A stretch of DNA of 49,223 nt from the NCBI GenBank assembly GCA_007119795.1, contig SKOZ01000012.1, forward strand, positions 1-49,223, given 5' to 3'. Of this stretch, positions 28,387 to 36,733 are shown piece after piece. The notes below the pieces were generated by a model, which was not told the origin of the DNA, did no database searches, and saw nothing but the letters and a program-made list of their open reading frames with translations. The first letter of the stretch is position 1. Every line of letters begins with the position of its first letter. Position numbers and translations under genes: made by a program. The stretch comes from Planctomycetales bacterium (lineage in GTDB: Bacteria > Planctomycetota > Planctomycetia > Pirellulales > Thermoguttaceae).

Positions 28387-28902
28387 GTGTCGAACGAGAC
28401 CTACCGCGAACCGGCGGCCGTAGAGAAGCACGTGGAGACGACCGGGACCATGCAACTGGTCAGCTTCCGTCTTGCCCAAGAGGAGTACGGCATTGAGATC
28501 ACCAAGGTGCAGGAGATCATCCTCATGGGCGAAATCACTCGGGTGCCGCAGACACCCGAATACATCAAGGGGCTGATCAACCTGCGGAGCACGGTGATTC
28601 CCATCGTCGATCTGCGTCTGCGTTTCGGTCTCTCCCGCGAAGAGGCGACCGACGAGACGCGGATCATGGTGGTCAACGTGGCGGGCAAGACGATCGGGAT
28701 CATCGTCGATGCCGTCAGCGAGGTGCTCCGCATCTCCCAGGAGCAGATCGCCCCGCCGCCGCCGACCGTCGCCGGCCTGGGGCGCGAGTATCTCACCGGG
28801 CTGGTGAAGCTCGAAAACCGTCTGCTGATCCTCCTGGACATCGACAAGATCCTCGGCCAGGAGGAGTCGGCCGCCCTTGAAGCGATGGCCCTGGGCGTCT
28901 GA
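28387..28902 (+). CDS. cheW: Chemotaxis coupling protein CheW
   Basis: The 171-residue protein starts with GTG behind GAGGAG. After a 20-residue lead it is a single CheW domain: QLVSFRLAQEEYGIEITKVQEIILMGEITRVPQTPEYIKGLINLRSTVIPIVDLRLRFG..., with IGIIVDAVSEVLRI and GREYLTGLVKLENRLLILLDIDKIL. CheW links receptors to CheA in the signalling array under the membrane. It opens the plus-strand che group; two strong hairpins lie between it and cheR. Confidence 0.96.
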   Translation: MSNETYREPAAVEKHVETTGTMQLVSFRLAQEEYGIEITKVQEIILMGEITRVPQTPEYIKGLINLRSTVIPIVDLRLRFGLSREEATDETRIMVVNVAGKTIGIIVDAVSEVLRISQEQIAPPPPTVAGLGREYLTGLVKLENRLLILLDIDKILGQEESAALEAMALGV

Positions 28903-28914
28903 AACCACTTCCCC

Positions 28915-28940
28915 GCCGGCGGGCGTCTTCGCCCGCCGGC
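28915..28940 (+). terminator. 11-bp hairpin 12 bases after cheW
   Basis: GCCGGCGGGCG, loop TCTT, CGCCCGCCGGC: a perfect, very GC-rich stem. Position fits partial termination or protection of the cheW message; no T-run follows. Confidence 0.5.
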
Positions 28941-29021
28941 AGGGATCGGCCCTCCGCGGACCGCGGTTCGCGCGAAGGCCTCCCCCGGCTTTTCTGGGGC
29001 AGCGAGTATCCCACCGACCGA

Positions 29022-29050
29022 CCAGCGGGGCCGCCATGCGGCCCCGCTGG
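29022..29050 (+). other. 13-bp hairpin between cheW and cheR
   Basis: CCAGCGGGGCCGC, loop CAT, GCGGCCCCGCTGG: a perfect 13-bp stem, the longest plain hairpin in the window. It is 167 bases upstream of cheR. Possible attenuator or RNA-processing site. Confidence 0.55.
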
Positions 29051-29216
29051 CCCCGCCTGCCAGCCTATCTCCGCAGCCGGCCCGAAGGTCGCCAGCAGGC
29101 GACCGGCCGCGGCGGAGCGCCCTCCAAACGCCAACCTCCCGCCCCCCCGAGCCACGACGGAAAGCTGCCGCCGATGCATCATGCTCCGGCGGTCTCGCAC
29201 CAGGAAGGTCATCCCC

Positions 29217-30107
29217 ATGCCCCACTCCGACGTGACGTCCACCATCGCGCCGCTGCCAACCCTCGGCACGGCACCGCCCCTTTCGCAGGTAAGCGACGAG
29301 CAGCTTGCGCGGTACGCGGAGTTGATCTACGCGCGCACCGGCATCCGCGTCTCGCCGCAAAAGAAAATGCTCCTCTCCAACCGCCTGCGGCGCCGCCTGC
29401 GGCAGACCGGTCTGGCCGACTTCGACGCCTACTTCGCCCTGCTGCGGCGACTCCCCCCCTCCGACGCGGAATGGGACGCTTTCCTCCAGGAGATCACGAC
29501 GCACGAGACGTACCTCTTCCGCGACGAGGCGCAGTGGCGGTGGTTCCGCGAGCAATACCTGACCGAACGGATGGCGGCGGCACGGCAGGGGGCCGGCAAG
29601 ACGCTCCGGGTCTGGTCGGCGGCGTGCAGCACGGGAGACGAAGCGGCTACCGCGGCCTGCTGCATCGCGGCCACCCTCACCGACCTGGCAGCCTGGCAGA
29701 TCCGCATCCTGGGAACGGATATCGGCGTCGGCGCCCTGGAGCAGGCGCGCGAGGCGGTCTTCGGGGAGCGCGCCATGCGGCTTGTACCGCCGGAGCTGCA
29801 GAGCCGCTTCTTCACCCGCGAGGATTCGGCGAGGGTCTGGCGCGCCAAGCTGGCGGTCACCACCATGCTCAGCTTCCGCCAGCACAACCTCCTGGATCCG
29901 CTGCGGGAGCGGCCTTTCGACCTGGTGTTCCTCAAGAACGTACTCATTTATTTCGACGCCGCCTCGAAGCGGCGCGTTGTCGAAAACGTCCGCGCCGTGC
30001 TCAAGCCCGGGGGGCTCCTGGTGGTCGGAGCCGCCGAAGGGGTATCCGACCTGGTCAAGGAGATGGTCCGCCTGCAACCATGGCTCTTCGCCGAGCCGGC
30101 AAACTAG
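29217..30107 (+). CDS. cheR: Chemotaxis protein methyltransferase CheR
   Basis: The 296-residue protein has the helical N-terminal CheR domain (about 26-115; FLQEITTHETYLFRD, where most CheRs have TTNET). The SAM-binding domain starts at VWSAACSTGDEA (132-143) and ends with FDLVFLKNVLIYFDAASK (usually C/RNVLIYF) and LLVVGAAEG. It methylates glutamates on receptors. ATG 29217 is used because AGGAAGG precedes it; an upstream ATG at 29181 lacks one. The cheA start follows after 12 bases, so the two are probably translationally coupled. No CheB methylesterase is found nearby. Confidence 0.93.
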   Translation: MPHSDVTSTIAPLPTLGTAPPLSQVSDEQLARYAELIYARTGIRVSPQKKMLLSNRLRRRLRQTGLADFDAYFALLRRLPPSDAEWDAFLQEITTHETYLFRDEAQWRWFREQYLTERMAAARQGAGKTLRVWSAACSTGDEAATAACCIAATLTDLAAWQIRILGTDIGVGALEQAREAVFGERAMRLVPPELQSRFFTREDSARVWRAKLAVTTMLSFRQHNLLDPLRERPFDLVFLKNVLIYFDAASKRRVVENVRAVLKPGGLLVVGAAEGVSDLVKEMVRLQPWLFAEPAN

Positions 30108-30119
30108 GAATGCTCCGTG

Positions 30120-33077
30120 ATGACGCCTTCCGAATCCGTTCCGCGCGATGAGTTCTTCGAGAGCCTCCTGGGAGACTTTCTCGATGAGTCGGGACAGCTT
30201 CTCGACCGGCTCAACGAGAACCTCCTGGTATTGGACGAGTTCGTCCGCTCCCGCGACGAGACGTCTCCCGCCGCCTGCGATCCGGCTCTCTTGAACGAGA
30301 TGTTCCGTTCCGCCCACAGCCTCAAGGGCCTCTCGGCCATGTTGGGCCTCACGGAAATCAACGCCTTAACGCACAGGATCGAGAACCTCTTCGATGCCGC
30401 GCGGAAAGAGGAACTGGTCATCGGCGCCGATGCGGTGGAGATCCTCTTCCAGGGAATCGATCGATTGGGAGGACTGGTCGCCGCCCTGAAGGAGCCCCAT
30501 CGCGAGGCGGTGGAATGCGAGGCGGTGCTCGACGGCATCCAGGCCCTGCTCCACGCCGCAGGCGCCGAGCGGGCGCAGGCGACCCAGGCCGACGCCGAAC
30601 TCGCCTTCGGCGAGGAGATGGCCACCCCGGCCTCGGGCAGCCAAACGGGAGCCGCCGCTCCCACGGAGGGCGGGGATGCCCCAGAGCCGCGGCACGGGGC
30701 GGGCGGAGCGGGGGAAGGGCCTGCCGATCCCTTCGCCGGTCTGGCCGACGAGGTCGAACTGCTCGACAAGTACCTCGGGCTCTTCATCGACGAGACCGAA
30801 CTGGCCCTCGACACCATCACCGAGACACTCCTCTCGATCGAAGGAGGCGGCCGCCGCGAGGAACTCGAGCGGCTTCTGGTCCTCTCCCACCGCATCAAGG
30901 GGGCCGCTGCCTCCGTGGGGTTGAATCGCGCCGCCAAGCTGGCACACCTCATGGAAGACGCCCTGCAAGACCTGATCAACGAGAGCTGCCCGCTGACGGC
31001 GGAGATGGCCGACGCCCTCTTCCGGTGTACCGACGCCCTGCGCCAATACGTCCAGGACCTCCGCCGAGGCCGGCGTGGAGGAGACGACGCCTTCAGCCAG
31101 CGAGGACAAGAGCTCCTGGCGGCCAGACCGACGGTGGGCGGGAGCGACGGCCGGGGCCGAGGGAAATCGGCGGCACAAGATCGGCCCGCCCGCGACGTAA
31201 CCGCGCGCCCCGCGGCGGCTGCCGCTCCGCTGCCGCTGCCCGCGACCCTCCATGCCGCCGTAGCCCGACGCGTACCCCCCGGCACCTCCTGCCTGGTGGG
31301 AGAGGTTATCTTTCAACCGGCGCTGCCGCTCGTGGGACTGAAGGCCCAACTGATTTACGAGAAGCTCAACAACCTGGGTGAGGTCTGCCACTTCGACCCG
31401 GCCGTCGAAGGGCTGGAGGACGTGGAACAGCTGGAAGCGGTCCGCTTCGGCGTGGTGACCGATTGCTCCGTGACGGCGGCGATGGGCCTCGTGCGCGTGG
31501 CGGGCGTAGCCGCGGCGCACGTGGAGCCCCTCTGCGAAGCCACCGCCGAGGCAACGCCGCCGCAGGAAGCGGCCGCTCCGACGGCCGCTGGTGGGGCGGC
31601 GCCGCCCCCTGCCGCCACCCAGCAGAGTCGGGCCCCCCATGTCGCGCCGCCGGCGCCCCCGGCAGACTCGACCCGCCCCACGGAGACGCTGCGGGTGGAC
31701 ATCGAGCGGCTTGACCAACTGATGAACCTGGCCGGCGAGCTGGTGATCAGCAAGGCGAGGTTCTCGCAGATCGCCGAGCGGCTGAAACGTTCGGTATCGA
31801 CGCGGCAGTCGCTCAGCGCCTTGGACAAGGTCTTCGCCGCGCTCGGCAAGCTCGGGGAGTCGCCCTCCGCCGCGCAGAGCCCGGCTCAACTGCGCAGCGC
31901 CTTGGAGAGCGTCCGGATCCAGGCGCGACGCATGCAAACCGATTTGGAGAGTGTACGCCGCGACCTGGAGACGCTGGCTTCCATCCACCCGGTGGTACAC
32001 AACGACCTCGCCGAGGCGGTCCACCAGTTGGAGCGGGTCAGCGACGGCATCCAGCAGAGCGTGATGGACACGCGCATGGTCCCCATCGGGCCGCTCTTCG
32101 CCCGCTTCCGACGGGTGATCCGCGACATCACGCGCGCCAACGGCAAGGACATCCGCCTGAACATCAGCGGCGAGAAGACCGAGCTCGACAAGCGGATGAT
32201 CGACGAGCTGGGCGACCCGCTGATCCACATGGTCCGCAATGCGGTCGACCACGGGATCGAAGGGCCCGACGCGCGCGCCGCGGCCGGCAAGCCACGCCAG
32301 GGGACCGTCACCCTCGACGCCTTCCACCGCGGCAACAGCATCGTCATCCAGGTCGGCGACGACGGGCAGGGGTTGTCTCGCGAACGCATCCTCCGCAAGG
32401 CCGTGGATCGCGGACTGCTCACCGAGGCCGACGGAGAGCGAATGAGCGACAACCAGGTCTACCAGCTCATCTGGGAAGCCGGCCTGAGCACCGCGGAGCA
32501 GGTCACCGAGGTGTCGGGGCGGGGCATGGGCATGGACATCGTCAAGAGCAAGATCGAGGCCCTCAGCGGCAGCGTCGACGTGGAGAGCACCCCCGGCTCC
32601 GGGACGACGATGACCATCAGGCTCCCCCTGACGCTGGCCATCCTTCCCAGCCTCCTCGTGGAGATCGACGAAGACGTATTCGCCATGCCCGTCGAGTCGG
32701 TGGCGGAGATCATCGCCATGCCCCGCCAGGACCTGACTACGGTACACGGCCGGCTTGCCGCCAGGGTCCGCGGGCGGGTGATTTCCGTGGTACGCTTGGA
32801 CGAGGCCTTCTCCTTCCACGGCGAGCGGGAAGCGGGCCGCCGGGAGGACGAATCCCTGACGATGGTGATCGTCGGCGAGGCGGGGCGGGAGATCGGCCTG
32901 GCGGTCGATCGCGTGCTCGGCGAGCAGGACGTGGTCGTCAAGTCGATGGCCGAGAACTACCGCAACGTGGCGGGGATCGCCGGGGCCAGCATTCTCGGCG
33001 ACGGCCGCGTATCGCTGATCCTCGACCTGGCGGCGCTCGCCGAGATGGCTGCGGGCCGGACTGCGGAGCCGGCATAA
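30120..33077 (+). CDS. cheA: Chemotaxis histidine kinase CheA with two HPt domains
   Basis: The 985-residue kinase has two HPt domains: the first with His66 (FRSAHSLKGLSAMLG), the second with His257 (LSHRIKGAAASVG). A Gly/Pro-rich linker and a P2-like region follow (about 395-490), then another linker. The dimerisation domain begins TETLRVDIERLDQLMNLAGELVISK. The ATPase domain has IHMVRNAVDHGIE, GDDGQGL and GRGMGMDIV, and a C-terminal CheW-like domain ends the protein. It autophosphorylates and passes phosphate to CheY. A GTG stands directly before the ATG at 30117 and could also start translation. Two HPt domains instead of one are unusual but known in other bacteria; both keep the phospho-acceptor His. 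Confidence 0.96.
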   Translation: MTPSESVPRDEFFESLLGDFLDESGQLLDRLNENLLVLDEFVRSRDETSPAACDPALLNEMFRSAHSLKGLSAMLGLTEINALTHRIENLFDAARKEELVIGADAVEILFQGIDRLGGLVAALKEPHREAVECEAVLDGIQALLHAAGAERAQATQADAELAFGEEMATPASGSQTGAAAPTEGGDAPEPRHGAGGAGEGPADPFAGLADEVELLDKYLGLFIDETELALDTITETLLSIEGGGRREELERLLVLSHRIKGAAASVGLNRAAKLAHLMEDALQDLINESCPLTAEMADALFRCTDALRQYVQDLRRGRRGGDDAFSQRGQELLAARPTVGGSDGRGRGKSAAQDRPARDVTARPAAAAAPLPLPATLHAAVARRVPPGTSCLVGEVIFQPALPLVGLKAQLIYEKLNNLGEVCHFDPAVEGLEDVEQLEAVRFGVVTDCSVTAAMGLVRVAGVAAAHVEPLCEATAEATPPQEAAAPTAAGGAAPPPAATQQSRAPHVAPPAPPADSTRPTETLRVDIERLDQLMNLAGELVISKARFSQIAERLKRSVSTRQSLSALDKVFAALGKLGESPSAAQSPAQLRSALESVRIQARRMQTDLESVRRDLETLASIHPVVHNDLAEAVHQLERVSDGIQQSVMDTRMVPIGPLFARFRRVIRDITRANGKDIRLNISGEKTELDKRMIDELGDPLIHMVRNAVDHGIEGPDARAAAGKPRQGTVTLDAFHRGNSIVIQVGDDGQGLSRERILRKAVDRGLLTEADGERMSDNQVYQLIWEAGLSTAEQVTEVSGRGMGMDIVKSKIEALSGSVDVESTPGSGTTMTIRLPLTLAILPSLLVEIDEDVFAMPVESVAEIIAMPRQDLTTVHGRLAARVRGRVISVVRLDEAFSFHGEREAGRREDESLTMVIVGEAGREIGLAVDRVLGEQDVVVKSMAENYRNVAGIAGASILGDGRVSLILDLAALAEMAAGRTAEPA

Positions 33078-33320
33078 GCGTCCCGGCGTCGCGATCCGCG
33101 AAGCCTGGCCCCGACTGCAAGGAGCCGTGAAAAAGAAGCATCGCAGGAGGCGATCGCCAGACAGGTCGTCCCCGTTATTCCCAACGGTCTTCGAGGGAGC
33201 AAACACCGCACGCCGAGAGCCTTCCGGTCCTCTCCGCAGGCGCCTTTCCCCATCGACGAAACCCGCCAAAAAGACAAACCGTTACTTGCCGGTCGCACGG
33301 CCGATCAAGGAGCCGCACGT

Positions 33321-33938
33321 ATGCCGAACTGCCGCCCCGTTTCCCACACCCCCCTCGATGTGCTCCGCCAGCTCTTTGCCTCGGCGACGCACGACGCCTC
33401 GACGGCGATGTGCCGCTGGACGGACGGACTGATCACCCTGTCGCTGGACGAGGTTCGCGAAATCCCGCTGGGCGAGGTCTGCGACGAGCTCAATCTCTCC
33501 GACGAGCTGCTGACGATGGTCGTGCTGCACCTCGAGGGAGACGTCGGCGGGGTGATGATCCTCACCTTCGACGAGGAGAACGGCCGCCAGTTAGCGGCCG
33601 CGCTCCTGGGCCGCCCCGTCGAGCACGACGATCCCTGGAGCATCCTCGAACAGTCGGCGTTGACGGAGACGGGGAATATCCTGGGATGCGCGTACATGAA
33701 CGCCTTGACCCGGCTCATCGACCGCGAGCTGGTGCCCTCCCCCCCCTATTTCCTACAGGACTACGGGGCCAGCGTGCTGCAACAGGCGATCCTGGCACAG
33801 GCGATGACCAGCGACGAGGTGCTCGTCTGCCGCACCGGATTCCACCGCCAAGGAGCGGAGTTGGACTGGCGGGTCCTCTTCGTTCCCACCGAGGCCATGC
33901 GCCGCGCCATGATCGAGGCCATCCGCACGGCGCGGTGA
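33321..33938 (+). CDS. cheC: CheC-like CheY-P phosphatase with one surviving ExxN site
   Basis: The 205-residue protein reads as a CheC/CheX/FliY-type phosphatase. SALTETGNILGCAYMNALT (Glu116, Asn119) is the second active-site helix of CheC. At the position of the first helix the sequence is DVLRQLFASATHDASTAM, where active copies have E-x-x-N; both catalytic residues are missing. VMILTFDEENGRQLAAALLGRP is a family block. In Bacillus CheC removes phosphate from CheY and is boosted by CheD, whose gene follows 44 bases downstream. The gene is separated from cheA by 243 non-coding bases with nothing recognisable. Family assignment is fairly sure; activity rests on the remaining site. Confidence 0.82.
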   Translation: MPNCRPVSHTPLDVLRQLFASATHDASTAMCRWTDGLITLSLDEVREIPLGEVCDELNLSDELLTMVVLHLEGDVGGVMILTFDEENGRQLAAALLGRPVEHDDPWSILEQSALTETGNILGCAYMNALTRLIDRELVPSPPYFLQDYGASVLQQAILAQAMTSDEVLVCRTGFHRQGAELDWRVLFVPTEAMRRAMIEAIRTAR

Positions 33939-33982
33939 CCCCCCTGCAATCCGAACGCTCCCCTTCCCCGGAAACTCCCGCT

Positions 33983-34474
33983 ATGTCTCTCAGTCCGACC
34001 ACCGCGGCTTCGCCGCCAAGTAGCGTTGGCATGGGCCAAGTGAAGCTTGCCGCGGCGCCGGCGCGGCTGAACGCCGTATTGGGCTCCTGCGTGGGTGTAG
34101 CCCTCTATCATCCCCGCGCCCGCATCGGCGCCTTGGGGCACGTCGTGCTGCCGCGATCGGGCGGAACGGGCGGGGGGCCGGCCAAGTTCGCCGAGAGCGC
34201 GATTCCCTACATGCTTGCCCAGTTGGAGCAGCGAGGGGCTAGCCGCACGGCGCTGGTTGCCCGGATCGCCGGCGGTGCCTGCATGTTCGGTACGGGCGGT
34301 CCACTGCAGATCGGCGATCAGAACGTAGCGGCCGTGCTCGCCGCCCTGAAGGCATCCGGCGTCCGGGTGGTCGCCCAGGACACGGGTGGAACCAAGGGGC
34401 GGCGGGTATCTCTCGACTGCACGAACGGCGAACTGACCGTGGAAATCGTCGGCTGCCCCCCGAGGATCCTTTGA
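33983..34474 (+). CDS. cheD: Receptor glutamine deamidase CheD
   Basis: The 163-residue protein has the CheD core: LGSCVGVALYHP with catalytic Cys36, GALGHVVLP with His53 (17 residues later, as in Thermotoga CheD), then KFAESAIPYMLAQLEQRGA and AGGACMF. The third catalytic residue, a Thr six residues before the Cys in Thermotoga, is Asn30 here. CheD deamidates glutamines on chemoreceptors and binds CheC. It follows cheC by 44 bases. The chosen ATG gives an N-terminus of about 20 residues before the domain; no strong ribosome site is visible. Confidence 0.93.
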   Translation: MSLSPTTAASPPSSVGMGQVKLAAAPARLNAVLGSCVGVALYHPRARIGALGHVVLPRSGGTGGGPAKFAESAIPYMLAQLEQRGASRTALVARIAGGACMFGTGGPLQIGDQNVAAVLAALKASGVRVVAQDTGGTKGRRVSLDCTNGELTVEIVGCPPRIL

Positions 34475-34550
34475 GCGATCGATCGGGAGCAGCCCGTCGC
34501 CACCGATACTTTCACGCCGAAACCTCTGGAACATCTCCAGGAACGCCCCC

Positions 34551-34919
34551 ATGACGCGTACGCTGCTGGTGACCGACGACGCCCCCATCATTCGCGAGAT
34601 GATCAAGGACGCCGTAACCGAAGCAGGCTGGTCGGTTGCCGGCGAAGCGGGCGACGGCCGCGAGGCCGTGGAATGGTACAAGGCCCTCCGGCCCGACGCG
34701 GTGACGCTCGACCTGGTCATGCCCGAGTACGACGGTCTCTTCGCCTTGCGGGAGATCATGGCTCACGATCCCGCCGCCAAGGTGCTCGTCGTGAGCGCGC
34801 TCGACCAGAAGCGCGTCCTCCGCGAAGCCTTCAAGGCCGGAGCGCGCGATTTTCTGATCAAGCCCTTCGACCGGCGGCTGCTCCTCGAGTCGCTCGAGCA
34901 TTTCGTCCCCGGGGCCTGA
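34551..34919 (+). CDS. cheY: Response regulator CheY, Bacillus-like
   Basis: The 122-residue single receiver domain has DD at 9-10, Asp54 (VTLDLVMPEYDG), Ser82 and Lys104 (IKPF). The wording TDDAPIIREMIKD and LDLVMPEYDGLFALREI resembles the CheY of Bacillus and Thermotoga, the partners of CheC/CheD, while the other CheY (27702) is of a different type. It is the last gene of the cheWRACDY group, 76 bases after cheD. It could also be a CheB receiver left without its esterase domain, but its full length and sequence favour CheY. Confidence 0.92.
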   Translation: MTRTLLVTDDAPIIREMIKDAVTEAGWSVAGEAGDGREAVEWYKALRPDAVTLDLVMPEYDGLFALREIMAHDPAAKVLVVSALDQKRVLREAFKAGARDFLIKPFDRRLLLESLEHFVPGA

Positions 34920-35015
34920 CGGCCCTCCGCGCCCTCCCCGGGTCTTTCCTCCGGGGTCTCCCTCGAGGTGGCGCGCCGTGCGGCGGCTGCTCGCGCCGGT
35001 CCGCCTGGGCGCCGC

Positions 35016-36509
35016 TCAGAGGGGGCGGACGACGGAGAGGCCCCGCCAGTAGTCGAAGAGGGTCTCCACGCCGAGGACGCCCCCGCCCATGCCGCTCTTG
35101 TGGATCCCCGAATAGGGAACGCCGCGCGGGAAGAGGTTGTGGGCGTTGATCCAACTGTTGCCGGCCACGAGCGATTCCGCAATCCGTACGGCACGGGCCA
35201 GGTCGTTCGTCCAGACACTGTTCGCCAGCCCGTAGTCGGTGTCGTTGGCCATATTCACCGCCTCCCCTTCGTCCCGAAAGGGGGCCAGGAAGGCCACCGG
35301 TCCGAAGATCTCTTCGCGGGCGGCGACGTTGGAAAGCTCGCCGGTAAGGAGGGCCGGCCCGACGAAGTGGCCGGGAGCTCCGGGGACATCGACCGCGCCT
35401 CCCTCGACGAGGGCCGCGGCACCCTGCCGGCAGCCTTTCTCCAGGTAGCCGAGCACCCGCGCTTTCTGCTTGGCGCTGACCACCGGCCCCATCTCGGCGG
35501 CCGCGTCGAGCTCGTGGCCGATCCGCAGGGCCCGCATCCGCGCGGCGGCCACCTCCGAAAAACGCTCGAAAATCGACTCCTGGACCAGCCACCGCGTGGC
35601 CGTGCAGCATACCTGGCCGCTGTGGAAGGTGACTGCCTTGACCAGCTTGTCCGCCGTGGCGTCGACGTCGACGTCGTCGAAGACCACGGCCGCCCCCTTG
35701 CCGCCCAGTTCGAGCTTCGCGGGGACGAGGTTCCGCCCGCAGGCTTCGGCAACCTGGCGGCCGACCTCGGGTGAGCCGGTGAAGGAGATCCGCCCGATGC
35801 CGGCGTGGCGCGCCAGCGCGGCGCCGGCCGTCTCCCCGAAACCCGGAACGACGTTGATCACTCCCGGTGGGATCCCCGCCTCGCGCGCCAGGCGGGCGAC
35901 GTAGATCGTCGACAGGGGCGTGTCCTCTGCCGGCTTGACGACCACCGTGTTACCCGCCGCCAACGCCGGCGCCGTCCCCCAACCGAAAAGCAGGATGGGG
36001 AAGTTCCAGGGGAAGATGAACCCGCAGGGCCCCCAGGGGAGGCGCAGGGAATAGGCCTCGTGGCCGGCGACCGCCAGCGTGCTCCGCCGCTGCACGTGCT
36101 GGGCCAGATCGGCGTAGTAGCGGTAGGTGGCGATGAAGGTATCGACGTCGCCTTCCGCCTGGGAGAGGATCTTGCCGCAGTCGAGCGCCTCGATCTGCGC
36201 CATGGTTGCCCTGTCGCGTTCCACGGCATCCGCCAGACGGTGAAGGAGGGCGCTGCGCTCGTGGGGCGGCATCTCCGCCCAGCCCGAGCGGCGGAAGGCC
36301 TCGGCCGCGGCGGCGACGGCGCGATCGACGTCGGGTGGCCGCATCGAGGCCACCTCGGCGAGCGGCTTGCCCGATCCCGGATCGCTGGTGGTGAAGGCCT
36401 CGCCGCTTTCACCGGCCACGTCCTTTCCGCCGATCACTCCGCCCAAGGGACCTGCAGAAAGGAACTCGGCGGCACGCTCGGTCAGCCCCTGCTGAACTTG
36501 CTCGGCCAT
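35016..36509 (-). CDS. NAD(P)-dependent aldehyde dehydrogenase
   Basis: The 497-residue protein is a standard ALDH: PWNFP (Asn169) in the cofactor domain, FTGSPEVG, general base Glu267 (LELGGKG), nucleophile Cys301 (GQVCCTA) and EEIFGPV near the end. It oxidises an aldehyde to the acid in the cytoplasm. Similarity to betaine-aldehyde-type dehydrogenases is apparent but substrate is open. The start MAEQVQQGL at 36509 is 18 codons inside the longest frame, whose beginning lies in a repeat element. It is alone, convergent with the che group. Confidence 0.94.
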   Translation of the reverse strand: MAEQVQQGLTERAAEFLSAGPLGGVIGGKDVAGESGEAFTTSDPGSGKPLAEVASMRPPDVDRAVAAAAEAFRRSGWAEMPPHERSALLHRLADAVERDRATMAQIEALDCGKILSQAEGDVDTFIATYRYYADLAQHVQRRSTLAVAGHEAYSLRLPWGPCGFIFPWNFPILLFGWGTAPALAAGNTVVVKPAEDTPLSTIYVARLAREAGIPPGVINVVPGFGETAGAALARHAGIGRISFTGSPEVGRQVAEACGRNLVPAKLELGGKGAAVVFDDVDVDATADKLVKAVTFHSGQVCCTATRWLVQESIFERFSEVAAARMRALRIGHELDAAAEMGPVVSAKQKARVLGYLEKGCRQGAAALVEGGAVDVPGAPGHFVGPALLTGELSNVAAREEIFGPVAFLAPFRDEGEAVNMANDTDYGLANSVWTNDLARAVRIAESLVAGNSWINAHNLFPRGVPYSGIHKSGMGGGVLGVETLFDYWRGLSVVRPL

Positions 36510-36540
36510 CGTCAGAACCCTTTCTTCTGCAGAGGCGCGG

Positions 36541-36632
36541 CCGGCCGAAGGGGACGGTCCCATTTTTGCGGCCGAATGCCGTTATCCACGAGGAATCCCT
36601 TCTACGGCCGCGAAAACTGGGACAGTCCCCCC
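36541..36632 (-). repeat. GGGGACTGTCCC palindromic element, copy A
   Basis: The ends are inverted copies: GGGGACGGTCCCATTTTT at the left and, in complement from the right, GGGGACTGTCCCAGTTTT, each followed by CGGCC. The whole unit, read on the minus strand, is about 85% identical to 47946-48036, including the core TTCCTCGTGGATA. The flank 36633-36643 (TGAACGGCTAC) matches the outer arm GTAACCGTTCA of the element at 40762. It sits directly upstream of the aldehyde dehydrogenase. Confidence 0.85.
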
Positions 36633-36733
36633 TGAACGGCTACCCGCGATCCTCTCCACTTCTCCGTTCCCATCCCCCTTTTGTAGACGGCCACCGGCCG
36701 CTGGGCAAGCGTCGCACGGGGCGCGCCGCCGGT

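Larger units (their letters stand above)
28903..29216. other. cheW-cheR intergenic region with two hairpins
   Basis: No gene is seen in these 314 bases. Besides the two long stems annotated separately, the sequence is GC-rich; the cheR ribosome site AGGAAGG is at 29202-29208. Confidence 0.6.
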
